Shown one piece after another: positions 26,662-36,137 of a DNA stretch of 64,000 nt. The stretch covers positions 1 to 64,000 of the forward strand of contig JACQBR010000011.1 in assembly GCA_016194335.1 (NCBI GenBank), written 5' to 3'. How positions within the stretch are numbered: position 1 is the first letter of the stretch; each line of letters opens with the position of its first letter. Both the position numbers and the translations under genes were made by a program. Below the pieces are notes generated by a model, which was given only the letters and a program-made list of their open reading frames with translations, did not search any database and was not told where the DNA came from. The DNA comes from Microcaldota archaeon (GTDB taxonomy: Archaea; Micrarchaeota; Micrarchaeia; Norongarragalinales; UBA97).

Positions 26662-27375
26662 TCAGCGCTTGAGCACTTCACGAAAGTCGTGAAGCGTCCC
26701 GTCCCTCTTGTGCGCCACCCACTTCGCCGCCTGCAACGCGCCCGCCGCAAAGCACCTGCGCGACGTCGCGCGATGGGTGAGCTCGATGCGTTCGGAATTG
26801 CCGGCAAAGAAGAGCGCGTGGTCGCCCACCACGTCGCCCACGCGGAGGGAATGTATTGGAATCTCCGCCTGCGTGAGGCCCAGGGCGCCCATCGTGCGCA
26901 ACGCGGTGCCGGATGGCGCGTCCTTCTTGGCCTTGTGGTGCGTCTCCACCATCTCCAAATCGTAATTCTCCAGACGCTCCTGCAGGAATTTTGCGGCCTC
27001 CAGAAACACGTTCACTCCCACTGAAAAGTTTGCGGAAATCACCCCGCTTGCCCCTGAAGCGGCAATCGCGCCGCCGATTGAATCCACCTCTTCGGGGCTT
27101 AACCCGGTGGTCCCAATCACCACGGGCTTGGCGAGGCGCGCGGCTTTCGCCGCATTCACGGCGCACGCCTCCCTAGTGGAGAAGTCAATCACCACGTCGG
27201 CAAGGGCAAACGCCCTGTCGGGATTGTCGAAAACGGGAACGCCCCCCGCTGCGGAAGCGGCCGTCTCAACGCGCCGCGTGAGGACGGATGCGAACTGGAC
27301 CTCGCGGTCCTCCCGCCCCAGCGCGAAAACCTCGCGGTTCATCCTACCGAAGCCGGAAAGGCAGATTTTGACCAA
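26662..27375 (-). CDS. dapB: 4-hydroxy-tetrahydrodipicolinate reductase
   Basis: NAD(P)H-dependent reductase. The short N-terminal Rossmann motif SGFGRMN lacks the common GxxGxMG form but is glycine-rich in the right place; DVVIDFSTREA, GTTGL, ANFSVGVNVF and ETHHKAKKDAPSGTA (catalytic His/Lys region) are all present. It has 237 residues, within the short range for archaeal DapB. The start appears to be TTG 27375. It lies upstream of lysC on the same strand, 83 bases after dapA. Confidence 0.9.
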   Translation of the reverse strand: MVKICLSGFGRMNREVFALGREDREVQFASVLTRRVETAASAAGGVPVFDNPDRAFALADVVIDFSTREACAVNAAKAARLAKPVVIGTTGLSPEEVDSIGGAIAASGASGVISANFSVGVNVFLEAAKFLQERLENYDLEMVETHHKAKKDAPSGTALRTMGALGLTQAEIPIHSLRVGDVVGDHALFFAGNSERIELTHRATSRRCFAAGALQAAKWVAHKRDGTLHDFREVLKR

Positions 27376-27457
27376 TGCAATACCACAGGCGAACTTTTTT
27401 ACGAGAATATAATTTCCGCAACCTAAAAACTTTTAAGCCGCCATCAGGCAAATCCCG

Positions 27458-28435
27458 TCAATAGCTTATCCAGTGCGAATCCTTTTCCAGCCTCGCGTCA
27501 ATGTCGACGTCGAAAAACTTCCCAACCGGCTCGAGGATTTCCGGCGAATCGCGCCAGAGCTGGGCGAGGGTCGAGCGGACGTGGCGCGTGCCCTCGGCGC
27601 TCATTCTCCCCAACGGCCTGCGCACCCCGTAATCAATCATTCCCAATCCGGCCATCGCCGTCTTGAAGGGAACGGGGTTGCGGAACTTGTGGCCGCCTGC
27701 CTTGACCGTGACGAGGGAGAAGAGGGGGGCGAGTTTGGCCGCAAGCTCAGAGGCGCGCCCGTCGCCCGCGTTTGCCGCGACGCACATCTCGTTAACCGCC
27801 CTGGGCGCGATGTTGGATGCGACGGAAATCACCCCCGACGCGCCGATGCCTCCGTCGGCCATCATGCGGTAGGTGAGGTCGTCGTCGCCGGACATTATGC
27901 GGATGGAAGGGGAGAGTTCGCGCGTGCGCCTCATCCTCTCCAGGTTTCCCGTTGCCTCCTTCACGCAATCCAGGTTGGGGTTGCCCGAATGCAAGTGCGC
28001 CAGGTCTTCCACGCTCAATTCGCACCCGGTCCTTCCGGGAATGACGTATGCCGTGAACTTCATTTCGGGAAACGACTTGCAGAGGTAGCCGTAGTGCTCC
28101 TCGCGCAACTCCAGCGAGGAAGGGCCATTGTAGTAGCAGTCGACCAGCAAGGCGCGCCCCACCCCCTCCGACGCAGCCGCCTCGATGAGGTGCCCCGTGT
28201 GGGAGGTGTCATTCGAGCCGCATCCCGCAGTTACCTCGCCGCCTGCAGCCACGGCACGCCGGACAAGCCCGGCCTTCTCCGCATCACTGGTGGTCGGACT
28301 CTCCCCCGTGGTGCCGTTGGCCACGACCTTCCTCACGCCGTTTTCAAGCTGGAAATGCACGAGGGAGTCCCACTTCCCGCCATCCACCGCCCCGTTTGCG
28401 AATGGCGTCACCAATGCAGTCACGCAGTTTTCCAA
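27458..28435 (-). CDS. dapA: 4-hydroxy-tetrahydrodipicolinate synthase
   Basis: Condenses pyruvate with aspartate semialdehyde. TIM-barrel motifs are VTALVTPF at the start, NGTTGESPT, AYVIPGRTG with the Tyr region and CVKEATGN with the Schiff-base Lys. TTG 28435 gives the family N-terminus after GAGGGTG; the frame open further upstream is not conserved in character. It is the first gene of the lysine operon, whose order is dapA-dapB-lysC-asd-lysA-dapL. Confidence 0.92.
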   Translation of the reverse strand: MENCVTALVTPFANGAVDGGKWDSLVHFQLENGVRKVVANGTTGESPTTSDAEKAGLVRRAVAAGGEVTAGCGSNDTSHTGHLIEAAASEGVGRALLVDCYYNGPSSLELREEHYGYLCKSFPEMKFTAYVIPGRTGCELSVEDLAHLHSGNPNLDCVKEATGNLERMRRTRELSPSIRIMSGDDDLTYRMMADGGIGASGVISVASNIAPRAVNEMCVAANAGDGRASELAAKLAPLFSLVTVKAGGHKFRNPVPFKTAMAGLGMIDYGVRRPLGRMSAEGTRHVRSTLAQLWRDSPEILEPVGKFFDVDIDARLEKDSHWISY

Positions 28436-28625
28436 ACCAACACCCTCACTACGAAATGCACAGTAAAGAAATAAAAAGTTTGTTGAAGAACGCAATTAAA
28501 TTACGGAATCCGTAACAGCGGATATTAGCCTGCGGCCTTAGCAAAAGCGAGGCGTTAAAAAAAAACCCGGATGAGGCAACGGGTATTATACTTCCCAGCG
28601 GCAATCTTTCTGCAGGAAGACCCGA

Positions 28626-29573
28626 ATGGATGATGTCACTTTAGACCACAAGACGATCAAGGCCCTTGGGACGCAAACAAGGGTGAAGATACTCAAGCTG
28701 CTTTCAATGCGGCGCATGACGCAGACGGAACTGGCGCACCAGCTCGGCCTCGCCGTCCCTTCGGTGGACGGGCACCTGGAAAACCTCGAGTCCGCCGAGC
28801 TGGTGAGGCAGATTGACGACGGGAGGAAGTGGAAGTATTACGAACTCACCCCCAAGGGGGAAGCAATTGTCAAGCCTGCCCGGAACGGGATGCGCATACT
28901 CTTCATGCTCGGCCTTCTCGCAATCGCATTCGCATTCGCGGTAAACCAGTTTAACATCAACGAGGCGGTGCACTTCGGGCAGGCCGCGCCGAAGCCGATT
29001 GCACCGGCGGCATCAGTAGAGGCAACCGCATCAAATGGGATGCCAAGCGCAACTGCCGCGGGGATTTCACCAGCAACCGCTCCGGCTGTGCCAACCGCAA
29101 TGCCATCAACCGTTGCTGCAGATGAAAGCCCCCCAGCGCCTCCTGAAATCCCGCCTGGGGCAACAACCCCGCCCGGAGCAATTGCGCCGACTGCAACCAG
29201 CCCTGCGCAATCCCCGGAGGCAAGGCAACCGCCCGCGCCAACGGCGTCACTCCAGCCCACCGCGCAATCATCCACACCGACTCCGAGGGCCTTCGCGCCT
29301 GAAGGCAGCGTGCAGATGAAAGTCGGGGACGCGATTCAAATCGGCGGCAAGACCGTGAGGCTCACGAGCATCTCGCCCATTGCGACGAGCAACGCGCAAT
29401 TCCCATTCGCCTACTTCGACGTTCTTAGTGCAAACGGGACGAAACTCGATTACTTCTCGATGTCATCCGAAAGCCAAGGCTACTCAAGGAACGGAATCTC
29501 ATTGAACGTGACTTCGGTATTCGTGGGAGGGGGGGACTCGTCGTTCGTGAACATAGAGGCGCGGCCCGATTGA
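28626..29573 (+). CDS. Membrane-bound winged-helix regulator with extracellular domain
   Basis: Residues about 8-78 form an ArsR/MarR-type winged helix (IKALGTQTRVKILKLLSM, then TELAHQLGL and a KYYELTPKGE wing). A membrane helix (RILFMLGLLAIAFAFAV, about 87-104) leads to a 110-residue Pro/Ala/Thr stalk and a C-terminal domain of about 85 residues shared with the protein at 19755. The layout suggests a one-component system that senses something outside the cell and acts on DNA inside. Targets are unknown; the divergent lysine operon and the secreted protein downstream are candidates. TATA-like TATTATAC lies near 28584. Confidence 0.8.
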   Translation: MDDVTLDHKTIKALGTQTRVKILKLLSMRRMTQTELAHQLGLAVPSVDGHLENLESAELVRQIDDGRKWKYYELTPKGEAIVKPARNGMRILFMLGLLAIAFAFAVNQFNINEAVHFGQAAPKPIAPAASVEATASNGMPSATAAGISPATAPAVPTAMPSTVAADESPPAPPEIPPGATTPPGAIAPTATSPAQSPEARQPPAPTASLQPTAQSSTPTPRAFAPEGSVQMKVGDAIQIGGKTVRLTSISPIATSNAQFPFAYFDVLSANGTKLDYFSMSSESQGYSRNGISLNVTSVFVGGGDSSFVNIEARPD

Positions 29574-29671
29574 ACGGATGGCTCCAATTTGGATTGTAAG
29601 CCAGGCGCCTTACGATTTCGCAACCGTCAACTACTGCCGCAGAGCAATGAATCATTAAGGTGATTTCAGAT

Positions 29672-30307
29672 ATGGACAGACCAGTATTCATCGGATTGGC
29701 GGGGGCGCTTCTGCTTGCAGTGGCATCCCTCGTTTCGGCGCAAAGCCACGCCACTTCGGGAACAAGCTCTTTTGACGCACCTCCCCAACCACCCGTCGAA
29801 GGCGCGAAGGAGGAATTCACAATAATGTTTCAGGAAGGATGGTCGCTTTTCAGCGTGCCACTCTACTACGACGGCCCGTCACTATGCACTGCCGAAGGGG
29901 CGTGCACCGCAGACTACCGCGGGAGGATGCCGAAGGTGAAGGAAAACACCTGCGATGTCAGGGCGGTCTACGGCTTTGACGGTGCGCGTTACGTGAAGTC
30001 GGGCATCAACTACCTGCAATCGGGCAGGGGATACTGGCTCAACGCCCAAAGCCCGTGCGCCATAACGTTCGAGGGGAACAACCGCCTCTTCACGCAAAAG
30101 TATTCCCAACCCCTCAACGCGGGCTGGAACCTCGTCGGCACGCCCATGGACAAGGTGGACCTCGACCAGCTAAAGAACGACTGCCGCATCACGTCCGGTC
30201 CCTGGAGATATGCCGGAGGCAAGTTCGTCAAGGAAGACTCGATGACAGGCGGCAGGGCGTATTGGGTGAAGAGCGCAAACGACTGCACGCTCGCGGCAAA
30301 GCAATAG
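29672..30307 (+). CDS. Secreted protein with two GWNL/GYW repeats
   Basis: MDRPVFIGLAGALLLAVASLVSAQ is a signal peptide with a likely cut after VSA. The mature part holds two similar units: GWSLFSVPLY...SGRGYWLNAQSPC and GWNLVGTPMD...GGRAYWVKSANDC, each starting with a GW(N/S)L strand, ending in (G/A)YW and a Cys. This module is common in secreted and surface proteins of bacteria and archaea; its function is unclear. Six cysteines may form disulphides. ATG 29672 gives the signal sequence; GTG 29660 is also in frame. The upstream gene is the membrane-bound regulator. Confidence 0.75.
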   Translation: MDRPVFIGLAGALLLAVASLVSAQSHATSGTSSFDAPPQPPVEGAKEEFTIMFQEGWSLFSVPLYYDGPSLCTAEGACTADYRGRMPKVKENTCDVRAVYGFDGARYVKSGINYLQSGRGYWLNAQSPCAITFEGNNRLFTQKYSQPLNAGWNLVGTPMDKVDLDQLKNDCRITSGPWRYAGGKFVKEDSMTGGRAYWVKSANDCTLAAKQ

Positions 30308-30386
30308 GTTGAAAGAGGAGGCCGGAAGAGTTTCGGCCCTCTTGTTCAATTCTTTTTTTTCCCCAATAAGCTCATTCCCACCAGAT

Positions 30387-31265
30387 TCAGGGCTTGAGCG
30401 CTTCCCTCGCGTGCTTCTCAAATTCCTTCCCCACTTTTGGATGCTTGAGGGCGAAGTCGAAAAAGGTGAGCGCATAGTCTTCCTTCGTGCCGATGTCGTA
30501 CCACTTGGCGTCCACCACTTTTGCGAACATCGGCTCCTTCTGTGAAAGGAGGCGCAACGCGTCGGTCAGCTGGATTTCACCGTTCTTGCCGGGCTTGGTT
30601 TCCCTGAGGCAGCCGAAAATTCCGGGGGTGATGATGTAACGAGCGGCGATTGCGAGGTTGGACGGCGCCTTTCCAACTGCAGGTTTCTCCACAAGGTCCT
30701 CCACCCTCAGCGTGGCCGAATCAAGGGGCGTTCCTTTCACGATTCCCCAGCGCTCCACATCCGCAGGGTCGACTTCCCTCACTGCAATCACGCTGCCATG
30801 ATGCTTCTCATAAGACTGCACGAGCTGTTTGGTGCAGGGGACGGAAGATTCGAAAATCGTGTCGCCCAGAAGCACTGCAAACGGCTCGCCGTCAACGTGC
30901 TTTTCGGCCAAAGAAACGGCGTGCCCCAAACCAAGCGGCTCGGGCTGGCGGATGTAATGGATTTCCGCAAGCTCCTCTATCTTCTCCAAATCCGCCAGCC
31001 TTGAGGAGTCGCCTTTCGACTTGAGGTAGCTCTCGAGCTCGAGCGAGCGGTCGAAATGGTTCTCAATCGCGTGCTTTCCCCTGCCGGTGACTATTAGGAT
31101 GTCGTCGATGCCGCTGGCAACGGCCTCCTCAACCACGAATTGGATTACTGGCTTGTCAACCAGCGGGAGCATTTCCTTCGGCTGCGCTTTCGTCGCGGGA
31201 AGGAAACGCGTGCCCAACCCCGCTGCGGGAATGACTGCCTTCTTTATTTTCGCACTTGAAACCAT
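30387..31265 (-). CDS. galU: UTP-glucose-1-phosphate uridylyltransferase
   Basis: Makes UDP-glucose. The nucleotidyltransferase signature PAAGLGTRFLPATKAQPKEM is at residues 13-32, followed by DDILIVTGRGKHAIENHFD, RQPEPLGLGHAV, LLGDTIF and EKP. At 292 residues it is a normal GalU. The next gene upstream in this direction encodes UDP-glucose dehydrogenase, so UDP-glucuronate is the likely end product. Both belong to a five-gene glycan cluster on the minus strand. Confidence 0.93.
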   Translation of the reverse strand: MVSSAKIKKAVIPAAGLGTRFLPATKAQPKEMLPLVDKPVIQFVVEEAVASGIDDILIVTGRGKHAIENHFDRSLELESYLKSKGDSSRLADLEKIEELAEIHYIRQPEPLGLGHAVSLAEKHVDGEPFAVLLGDTIFESSVPCTKQLVQSYEKHHGSVIAVREVDPADVERWGIVKGTPLDSATLRVEDLVEKPAVGKAPSNLAIAARYIITPGIFGCLRETKPGKNGEIQLTDALRLLSQKEPMFAKVVDAKWYDIGTKEDYALTFFDFALKHPKVGKEFEKHAREALKP

Positions 31266-31328
31266 CTTATATTTTCAACCCTGAATTGTAATCTTCAACC
31301 CTGAAATCGCGAACCTGCCTGAATGCTC

Positions 31329-32642
31329 TCAAGCGCCCGCGCCCACCGCCTTATACTTCACGCCGGCGCTTTTCATATCCGCGGGGTCGAGAATCCTTCT
31401 TGAATCCACCACCGTGGGGTTTTTCATCAGCCTCACGAACTTCACGCCAGGAATGGCGAACTGCTTCCACTCGGTGACGATGAGGCAGGCGTCCGCGCCT
31501 TCAAGCGCGCCTTCAATCGAAGCCGCGTAAGGCGCGTCGGGAAAGAGCAGCTTGAAGTTGGGCATTGCCGCGGGGTCGAAAAGAACGGCGTTGGCCCCCC
31601 GCGACTGCAATTCGCGCACGATTGCAATTGCGGGAGAGTCGCGCACGTCGTCAGTCCCCGCCTTGAATGCGAGGCCGAGGACGGCGATTTTCCTTCCCTT
31701 AAGCCCGCTCCCAAGCGACTCCTCCAAAAGCAGCGCCATGCGCTTCTTCTGCTCCTCGTTCGAATCGAGGACCGCATCGAGGATTTTGGGCCGCAGGCCA
31801 ATCGACTTCTGGGCTGCCACAATGGCTTTCACATCCTTGCCGAAGCACGAGCCGCCCCAACCCGGGCCGGCGCGGAGGAAGTGCGGGGAGATGCGCGAGT
31901 CAAGGCCCATTCCCCTCGCAACCTCGTCCACGTTCATTCCCATACGCTCGCACGCGCGGGACAACTCGTTGACAAAACCTATTTTCGTGGCGAGAAAAGA
32001 GTTGCTTGCGTACTTTATCATTTCGGCAGTTTCAATCGTGGTTTCTACAAGCGGAACGGAAGGCAACCCCGAATGCATCTTCTTCAGGACTGAACCGCTC
32101 TTCCCATCCAACGCGCCAATCACTATCCTGTCGGGCTTGAAAAAGTCGTCAACCGCGCTTCCCTCGCGCAGGAATTCAGGGACCATTCCCGTGCCGAAGT
32201 GCTTCCCGGCCTTCTTTCCGCTTTCCCTCTCCAGAACGGGGATGAGCGAGCGGGTGCTTCCGGGAACCACCGTGCTCTTCACCGCAACGACTGGAAAATC
32301 AAGTTTGGACGAGGCGAGTGCCTTGCCTATTGCGGCTGCTGCGGAATTCACGTAACTCAAATCCACGCTCCCGTCGCTTCTCGACGGGGTGCCGACGCAG
32401 ATGAGGATAACCTCGGAATGCGAAACGGATGAGTAGTCTTTCGAGGCAGTGAGCTTCCTTGCACCCACCACTTTGCCAAGCAGGTCGTCAAGCCCCTCCT
32501 CAAGAAACGGCGCCTTTGCGGAATTGACATTGGCAACCTTGCCTTCGTCAATGTCGATGCACGCGACGTCATTGCCAAGCGACGCGAGGCCAGCGCCCGT
32601 GACCAGGCCGACGTAACCCGCGCCGATTACGGAGATTTTCAT
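31329..32642 (-). CDS. UDP-glucose 6-dehydrogenase
   Basis: Oxidises UDP-glucose to UDP-glucuronate. It starts MKISVIGAGYVGLVTGA (Rossmann), has CVGTPSRSDGSVDL, STVVPGSTR, the central EMIKYASNSFLATKI and the catalytic Cys in GWGGSCFGKD, then a second Rossmann domain with VLGLAFKAGTDDVRDSPA. ATG 32642 is the clear start. The gene lies between galU and a glycosyltransferase and fits synthesis of acidic glycans for the cell surface. Confidence 0.93.
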   Translation of the reverse strand: MKISVIGAGYVGLVTGAGLASLGNDVACIDIDEGKVANVNSAKAPFLEEGLDDLLGKVVGARKLTASKDYSSVSHSEVILICVGTPSRSDGSVDLSYVNSAAAAIGKALASSKLDFPVVAVKSTVVPGSTRSLIPVLERESGKKAGKHFGTGMVPEFLREGSAVDDFFKPDRIVIGALDGKSGSVLKKMHSGLPSVPLVETTIETAEMIKYASNSFLATKIGFVNELSRACERMGMNVDEVARGMGLDSRISPHFLRAGPGWGGSCFGKDVKAIVAAQKSIGLRPKILDAVLDSNEEQKKRMALLLEESLGSGLKGRKIAVLGLAFKAGTDDVRDSPAIAIVRELQSRGANAVLFDPAAMPNFKLLFPDAPYAASIEGALEGADACLIVTEWKQFAIPGVKFVRLMKNPTVVDSRRILDPADMKSAGVKYKAVGAGA

Positions 32643-32665
32643 TTTACCCACCCAAAACAACGAGG

Positions 32666-33349
32666 TCAGAGCCTGTCCTGAAGAAGCCGGGTGACGATTT
32701 TGAGCCCGTCGGGGAACGAAAGCTTCGACTTTCCCACCCTCTTCGAATAACTAATTGGCACCAAACGCATTTTAAGGCCTTTTTTAGCCGATTGGGAGAA
32801 CAGGTCGGCCTCCAGGTCGAACCCCTTCGCGGTGATTGCCGGCGCGAGTGCCACAAGGGCCGAACCGCGGAATCCCCAGTAGCCCGTGCAGATGTCGGGA
32901 TTGTAATGGAGGTAGAGGGCGGAACCGAGGAGGGAGATGAGGCTCCCGCCAATCACGTGGAAGAGGCTTCGCAGGCTGTGGATGAAAACCGGCCTCGCGC
33001 CCGTGGCAACGTCGCAATCCCGCAGCGCGGCGACAAAACTCCCGAGTTCTGCGGGGGAGTAGCTGCCGTCGGCATCGAGCATGACGTAAAACTTACTTGA
33101 GTCGATGGGATGCCGGAGAAGGAATGTTTGGAATGCCATGCCCTTGCCCCTGCCCTGCTGGAGAATGACTTTTGCGCCTAGTTTTTCCGCCACCTCGACA
33201 GTCCTGTCGGTTGAATTGCCGTCAACCACCACAACCGCGCCCACGCCCATTGACTTGAGGGGGGTGATGACCCGCGCAATGCCGTTCTCCTCGTTAAGCG
33301 CAGGGACGATGGCGACGACATTACCGAAATCATCTTCTGCCTTGTCCAT
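32666..33349 (-). CDS. Family 2 glycosyltransferase
   Basis: A GT-A fold enzyme similar to dolichyl-phosphate sugar synthases: VAIVPALNEENGI at the start, VVVDGNSTDRT, the DADGSY metal motif (DxD-like) and TGARPVF, with CTGYWGFRGSALVAL later. There is one weakly hydrophobic segment (FHVIGGSLISLLGSALYL), so it may sit at the membrane. The acceptor is probably a polyprenyl phosphate, supplying the membrane glycosyltransferase encoded next. The sugar is unknown. Confidence 0.85.
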   Translation of the reverse strand: MDKAEDDFGNVVAIVPALNEENGIARVITPLKSMGVGAVVVVDGNSTDRTVEVAEKLGAKVILQQGRGKGMAFQTFLLRHPIDSSKFYVMLDADGSYSPAELGSFVAALRDCDVATGARPVFIHSLRSLFHVIGGSLISLLGSALYLHYNPDICTGYWGFRGSALVALAPAITAKGFDLEADLFSQSAKKGLKMRLVPISYSKRVGKSKLSFPDGLKIVTRLLQDRL

Positions 33350-33371
33350 TGTTGAAAACCCCAATGCCCGC

Positions 33372-34781
33372 TCAGTTCTTTCTATACACCCTCATCCCGC
33401 TCTGCTCGAAAACGAGCGTGCGGCCCGAAGTGTAATTGGCGTTGACCACGTTGGGGTCGAACGTGCTTTGGATGGCGCAGTCGGCCTGCGAAATGTCAAC
33501 CTGCGGCTTGCTGGCGTAGTAATAGATGACGCGCTCGACGTTGGAGTAGTAGGACGCGCAGTTTTGTGCGGCGTATTTCCCAACAATGTCGTAACCCGCC
33601 TGCTTGGGGGAAGTGCCGAACTTCCCAATCACAAAAGCGCCAACCAGCATGTTGAGCGCGACAAGGGCAATGAGTGCGCGGGCAAGCATCTTCTTAGAGA
33701 TGTTGAGCCGACGAGGCCACACGCCCGAGGGCCTGCCTTCCAGAACGTGGTCGGATGCCCAGCCTGCAAGAAGCGCCACGAATGGCGCGATGGGAACGAG
33801 ATAGCGCAGGAGGCGGAAGTGGAGAAAGCCGTAAGCCTCAAGCGAAAGCGTGATGATGACGGAGGAGAGGACGAGGAGGTAAATGAAATCGTCCCCAAGC
33901 GTTCCGGCCGCGTGATTGCAGGAGGATTTCACCTTGGCCAAGAGCAGCCGGAGAACCAAGGCAATCGGGATTATCGCCGCGCCGGCAATGAAGGGCGCGA
34001 AAAGGGCGTAGCTGGCAATGCGGTCGGGAAGCGCAAAGCCTCCTTGGAAAAGCTGCACGTTGGAAAGGAAAAACTCCTTGAAAAAGCCTAACGCGTCGCC
34101 CGTTGCGTAGTAGCTCAACGCAAGCCACGGGAGGAAGACCGCAACCGATGCGGCCGCGCCGTAGAGGAACTCCCTCGTGCGAAGCAAGTCAAGCCTCTTT
34201 TTGGAGTGCCAGAAAACGAGGGCAACCGGCGCGAGGTAGAGGCCGAAAAAACGCGAGAGCACGAGGAGGGAAAAAAGCGCGCCGAGGGGGATGAGCGCAG
34301 CCTTCCTTTCGACGCTTTTGAAAACGAGGTAGACGCACGCGGTGAGCAGGAGGAAGAAAAGCGGCTCGCTAAGCACCTTGCTTGAAAGGAACGCGAAGAA
34401 CGGAGAGCTGCCAAGGAAGAGGACAGAATAGAATGCGGCGCGCTTGGAAAAGAGCCTTGACGCGACTGCAAAAACCAGCGCGAGGCACGCGAGGCCGATG
34501 AGGATGTTGAGCAGCCTCGCGGAAAGAATCGAATGGCCGAATGGCAGGGACCACGCGGTGAGGAGCCAGGGGAAGACCGGAAAGCGCGAGCTGTCGGGCG
34601 CCTGGAGGACCTTGCCTTGCGAAAAGAAAGAGCTCATCTCGAGGTATGTGTACTCGTCCATCGAAAGGGCGGTGAACTGCAGGGCAAACGCGCAGAGGAT
34701 GAGGTAGGGAAGCGATGCGAGGAGGAAAGAACGCAGGTTCTCCCGCAACTGTGGGGAAATGGATTGGACCAAAATCAACAT
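33372..34781 (-). CDS. Integral membrane glycosyltransferase (GT39/ArnT-like)
   Basis: A 469-residue protein with about ten to twelve membrane helices. The first external loop carries the acidic motif MDEYTYLEM, as in polyprenyl-phosphate-dependent mannosyl- and arabinosyltransferases, and the C-terminal 90 residues form an external domain. It would move a sugar from a lipid carrier to a protein or lipid on the outer face. ATG 34781 follows a TTG codon. It lies 22 bases from the glycosyltransferase 2 gene, which may make its lipid-linked donor. Confidence 0.8.
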   Translation of the reverse strand: MLILVQSISPQLRENLRSFLLASLPYLILCAFALQFTALSMDEYTYLEMSSFFSQGKVLQAPDSSRFPVFPWLLTAWSLPFGHSILSARLLNILIGLACLALVFAVASRLFSKRAAFYSVLFLGSSPFFAFLSSKVLSEPLFFLLLTACVYLVFKSVERKAALIPLGALFSLLVLSRFFGLYLAPVALVFWHSKKRLDLLRTREFLYGAAASVAVFLPWLALSYYATGDALGFFKEFFLSNVQLFQGGFALPDRIASYALFAPFIAGAAIIPIALVLRLLLAKVKSSCNHAAGTLGDDFIYLLVLSSVIITLSLEAYGFLHFRLLRYLVPIAPFVALLAGWASDHVLEGRPSGVWPRRLNISKKMLARALIALVALNMLVGAFVIGKFGTSPKQAGYDIVGKYAAQNCASYYSNVERVIYYYASKPQVDISQADCAIQSTFDPNVVNANYTSGRTLVFEQSGMRVYRKN

Positions 34782-34862
34782 CAACTCTTTTTCAAGCGCG
34801 AACGATTTTTTTCAAACTGAAATCAATTCGACCCGTGCAAAATATCCCGCAGTAACGTTCCT

Positions 34863-36137
34863 TCAGCGCGTGCGGTGCTCCCACTCGATTAGCCGCCCCT
34901 CGAACTTTTCAAGAGCGTCGAAAATGAGCCCTGAGGAATTGCCGTTCCCGTACGGGTTTTTCATCCTGCGCATCCTGGCGTTGTCGCGTTTCACGACTTC
35001 GAACGCCTTGGCTATGTTCCCGACGCTGGACGGCTTTGCCAACACCGTCACGCCTGCCTCGACGCTCTCCGGCCTGTCGGTGACGAAGCGCAGGGAGACG
35101 CACGGCACGCGCAATGCGCACGCCTCCTCCTGCATGCTCCCGCTGTCGGTTGCCACGAAAAGGCTTTTCGAAAGCAGGAACATGATGTCGGAATAGCGGG
35201 GGATGTCGGAAACGAGGAAGATGTTCCCCTCCATCCTCACCTTCTCGAGAAGGCCGTATTGGGCAAGCGCGACGAAAGTGCCGGGCCGCACGCTCCAAAG
35301 CACCTGGTGACCCTGCTGCGCCAGCCGGATTGCGGCATTGGAAATCGCCTCGAACCTCTCGCGGTGCATGAGGTTTTCCCTCCTGTGCGACGAGAAATAT
35401 ACGATTGGCCTTGCAAAATCCACGCCAAGCCTCTCGAAAAACGCCCTGCTCTCCCCCCTCGCCCCCGCCTTTTTCGCCGCCCACTCGGCAGCGTCAACGA
35501 CGGTGTTCCCGACGGTGAAAATCCTGCTTCTGGAAAAGCCCTCCCGCAAGAGGTTCCCCTCATTGGTTTTCGTCGCCGCGAAGAAAAGGTCGCTGCACGC
35601 GTCCGCCGTGCGCGTGTCGGTCTGTTCCGGAAAAGGCTCGCGCGAGAAAGTGCGCAGCCCCGCCTCCACGTGGCCCACGGGAATGAGGTTGAGATGCGCC
35701 GAAAGCCCCGCAGCCATGCAGGTAAGCGTGTCGCCGTGCACGAGGACGATGTCCGCGTCCTTGAGAGTGCCGCGGAAGAGATTGTTGAGGCCCAGCATGA
35801 TGTGCGCGACAGTCGCGGCGGGGTTGGGCCGCGCCTCCGTCACCCTCGTCGCCACTTCCTCAAGCGACTTTGAAGTCCCCCAGCCGAACCTCTTGTCCAG
35901 CTCGAATGCAAACTTGCTCGCGACAATGCCCGCCCGCTTCACCGCCGAAGAGTAGACCATGTGCCGGGGGGGAAACGGCAGTTCCAAATCCTCGTACACC
36001 CCCTGGAAGAGATGGTATGGGAAATGCTGCGCCGCGTGCACCAGCACCATCTCGTGCCCCCTTTTGCGGCCTTCCCAGTAGAGCGGAGCCATCTTGATGA
36101 TGTCCGGACGAGTGCCCGTCACGATTACGACTTTCAT
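34863..36137 (-). CDS. wecB: UDP-N-acetylglucosamine 2-epimerase
   Basis: Interconverts UDP-GlcNAc and UDP-ManNAc. It starts MKVVIVTGTRPDIIKMAPL and shows VHGDT, GHVEAGLRTF, PFPEQTDTR, VGNTVVDA, SSHRRENL and TDSGSMQEEA, all conserved in WecB. It has 424 residues, about 40 more than typical, because of an insertion near residue 75-115. ATG 36137 is chosen. First gene of the glycan cluster; the tRNA region lies upstream. Confidence 0.9.
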   Translation of the reverse strand: MKVVIVTGTRPDIIKMAPLYWEGRKRGHEMVLVHAAQHFPYHLFQGVYEDLELPFPPRHMVYSSAVKRAGIVASKFAFELDKRFGWGTSKSLEEVATRVTEARPNPAATVAHIMLGLNNLFRGTLKDADIVLVHGDTLTCMAAGLSAHLNLIPVGHVEAGLRTFSREPFPEQTDTRTADACSDLFFAATKTNEGNLLREGFSRSRIFTVGNTVVDAAEWAAKKAGARGESRAFFERLGVDFARPIVYFSSHRRENLMHRERFEAISNAAIRLAQQGHQVLWSVRPGTFVALAQYGLLEKVRMEGNIFLVSDIPRYSDIMFLLSKSLFVATDSGSMQEEACALRVPCVSLRFVTDRPESVEAGVTVLAKPSSVGNIAKAFEVVKRDNARMRRMKNPYGNGNSSGLIFDALEKFEGRLIEWEHRTR

